DNA of 10,821 bases, taken from contig MU646688.1 in assembly GCA_026770585.1 (NCBI GenBank), positions 177,547-188,367 on the forward strand. The letters run 5' to 3'. Below, in pieces: positions 9,862 through 10,821 of this stretch; within the stretch, counting starts at the first letter, position 1, and each line of letters starts with the position of its first letter. The notes under the pieces were generated by a model, which saw nothing but the letters and a program-made list of their open reading frames with translations, was not told where the DNA came from and searched no databases. This DNA comes from Baffinella frigidus. Taxonomy: Eukaryota; Cryptophyceae; Cryptomonadales; Baffinellaceae. The translations under genes and the position numbers were made by a program.

Positions 9862-10432
9862 TCATTTTCTTCTGTGATTGACTTTACAAGTGTGTTTATC
9901 TGTTTTTTTGCGCCGCAGGCTGCCTAATTTCGGGCGACATCTCGTACAAATGCCGTTAATTCTCGAGAAACGGAAAACCTGCAATCAAAAGTCAATTGTT
10001 TCCACCTGAGAAACGTTCGGCCGCGATAAAATCACTTGTAAAGTCGATCGCAGAAGAACCGTCAATTCGTGCCCATCCCTTCGTACAAGCTCGTAGATTC
10101 AGAGATTCTAGAGATTGCCCCTCCGGAACGGCCTGTCGGTTCCGGAGAACTTCTTAAGTCATGAGCCCCTTTATAGAAAGGACAAACGCGGGCTAAAGGG
10201 CAGGCCTGAGGAAAGTAGCCAATTTGGGCCAAAAAAGTCAAAAAGTAAACGGGTAATTGCCTCCGGCGGCGCTCCCGCGGGGGTCTTGCCAGACGGGCCA
10301 AAAGGAAGTTTAAGGAGGGTCATAATTGGATGGCACGCCATACAGGTGGATTCCGAGGACAAATGTCGGGCGCGGCAGGACCCCTGACGGGCACATCACT
10401 GTCCAAACAGCCAAAATTGGCTAATTATTTAA
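9862..10432. other. No gene recognised
   Basis: A 90-codon plus-strand frame (10115-10387) has no motif I know. CTCCGGAAC (10121-10129) pairs with GTTCCGGAG (10139-10147). The region may include 5' parts of the retroelement to its right, but no coding match is visible. Confidence 0.4.
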
Positions 10433-10786
10433 CCTAAACTCCCCTTCGCCTGGCCAGACCTCAACCACAACAAACAGAGATCTCTCCCAAACAAACAAAA
10501 CCAACAACCAGGGCCAGCTAACCCAGTCCCAGTTCCTGAACAATCCAAGAAACGACCCAACTCCCCACACCACTGGGAGTACTGCAACAACTGCTGGGAT
10601 GTTGGTGACCATTACTCTGACTCGTGCAACAAAGCTCCTGTTCAAAAACCAGCAGACTTTAAAACTATACTGAAACATGCTCAGTCAACCCACTACGCAG
10701 ATTACAATCGATTTCAAAAGCAGCAGAAGAAGAACAAGAAGACGGGTAAAGACGGTAGTACCACGGGAACAGGAGCGGAATTGTGA
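10433..10786 (+). pseudogene. Gag-like zinc-knuckle ORF, 5'-truncated retrotransposon remnant
   Basis: The frame is open from the stop at 10430-10432 to the TGA at 10784-10786 (117 codons) with no ATG. It starts Pro/Gln/Asn-rich. The centre is HWEYCNNCWDVGDHYSDSC, with codons C 10583, C 10592, H 10610 and C 10625. This is a C-x2-C-x5-H-x4-C knuckle, one residue longer than the usual C-x2-C-x4-H-x4-C. A lysine-rich tail (KQQKKNKKTGK) follows. This order suits the nucleocapsid end of an LTR retrotransposon gag, in which the knuckle binds RNA. Protease or reverse transcriptase would be expected beyond the window edge. It could also be a later exon or a frameshifted gag. Confidence 0.6.
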
Positions 10787-10821
10787 GGAACACCAGCCCC
10801 TTGAGGGAAGGGGAGGAGGAA

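Noticed and set aside
10421-10678. 85-codon minus-strand ORF at the right end
   Set aside because: It is antisense to the gag-like frame, whose Cys/His spacing and lysine tail are the better explanation.

Overview
This looks like nuclear DNA of a unicellular eukaryote, probably an alga or a related protist. The reasons are one gene cut into 13 short exons, long tracts of degenerate heptamers of the plant/alveolate telomere type (TTTAGGG and variants), many small inverted-repeat elements, and a retrotransposon gag remnant. The lineage cannot be fixed from sequence alone. TTTAGGG is the telomere repeat of green algae and plants, and is also reported from dinoflagellates, cryptophytes and others. 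The GC and GA splice donors would suit dinoflagellates, and GC donors are also frequent in some haptophytes.

The main content is one minus-strand gene, from the ATG at 8461 to the TGA at 2593-2595. I assembled it by hand as 13 exons. The exons join into one 1071-nt open frame (356 residues plus stop) with no internal stop and consistent phases at all 12 junctions. The protein has a complete MYND zinc finger (residues 8-46) followed by TPR-like helical repeats. This suits a protein-protein adaptor; no catalytic motif is visible.

The introns are the remarkable part. Ten of twelve (1-5, 7, 8, 10-12) begin within tens of bases of, end in, or consist almost wholly of telomere-like heptamers. These always lie in the same orientation (CCCTAAA on the coding strand). 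Several 3' splice sites (CCCTAAACCAG|G and similar) are themselves heptamer variants. Two introns sit between clear short direct repeats, as an inserted element would. Donors are 9 GT, 2 GC and 1 GA.

The gene carries internal duplications. The start of exon 10 occurs six times inside intron 9 and exon 10, its 3' end with donor recurs in intron 10, and part of exon 6 is repeated inside intron 6.

Layout: 1-2424 has no gene I can support. It holds fold-back elements, a CCCTAAA array in the opposite orientation and a GTTAAGTCAACTGCC minisatellite. 2425-2636 is a MITE whose right terminal repeat encodes the last 13 residues and the stop of the MYND gene as modelled. 2593-8461 is the MYND gene. 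8626-9659 is a pair of adjacent terminal-inverted-repeat elements upstream of the gene. 9815-9861 is a perfect 20-bp-arm hairpin. 10433-10786 on the plus strand is the 3' end of a gag-like zinc-knuckle ORF with no start codon.
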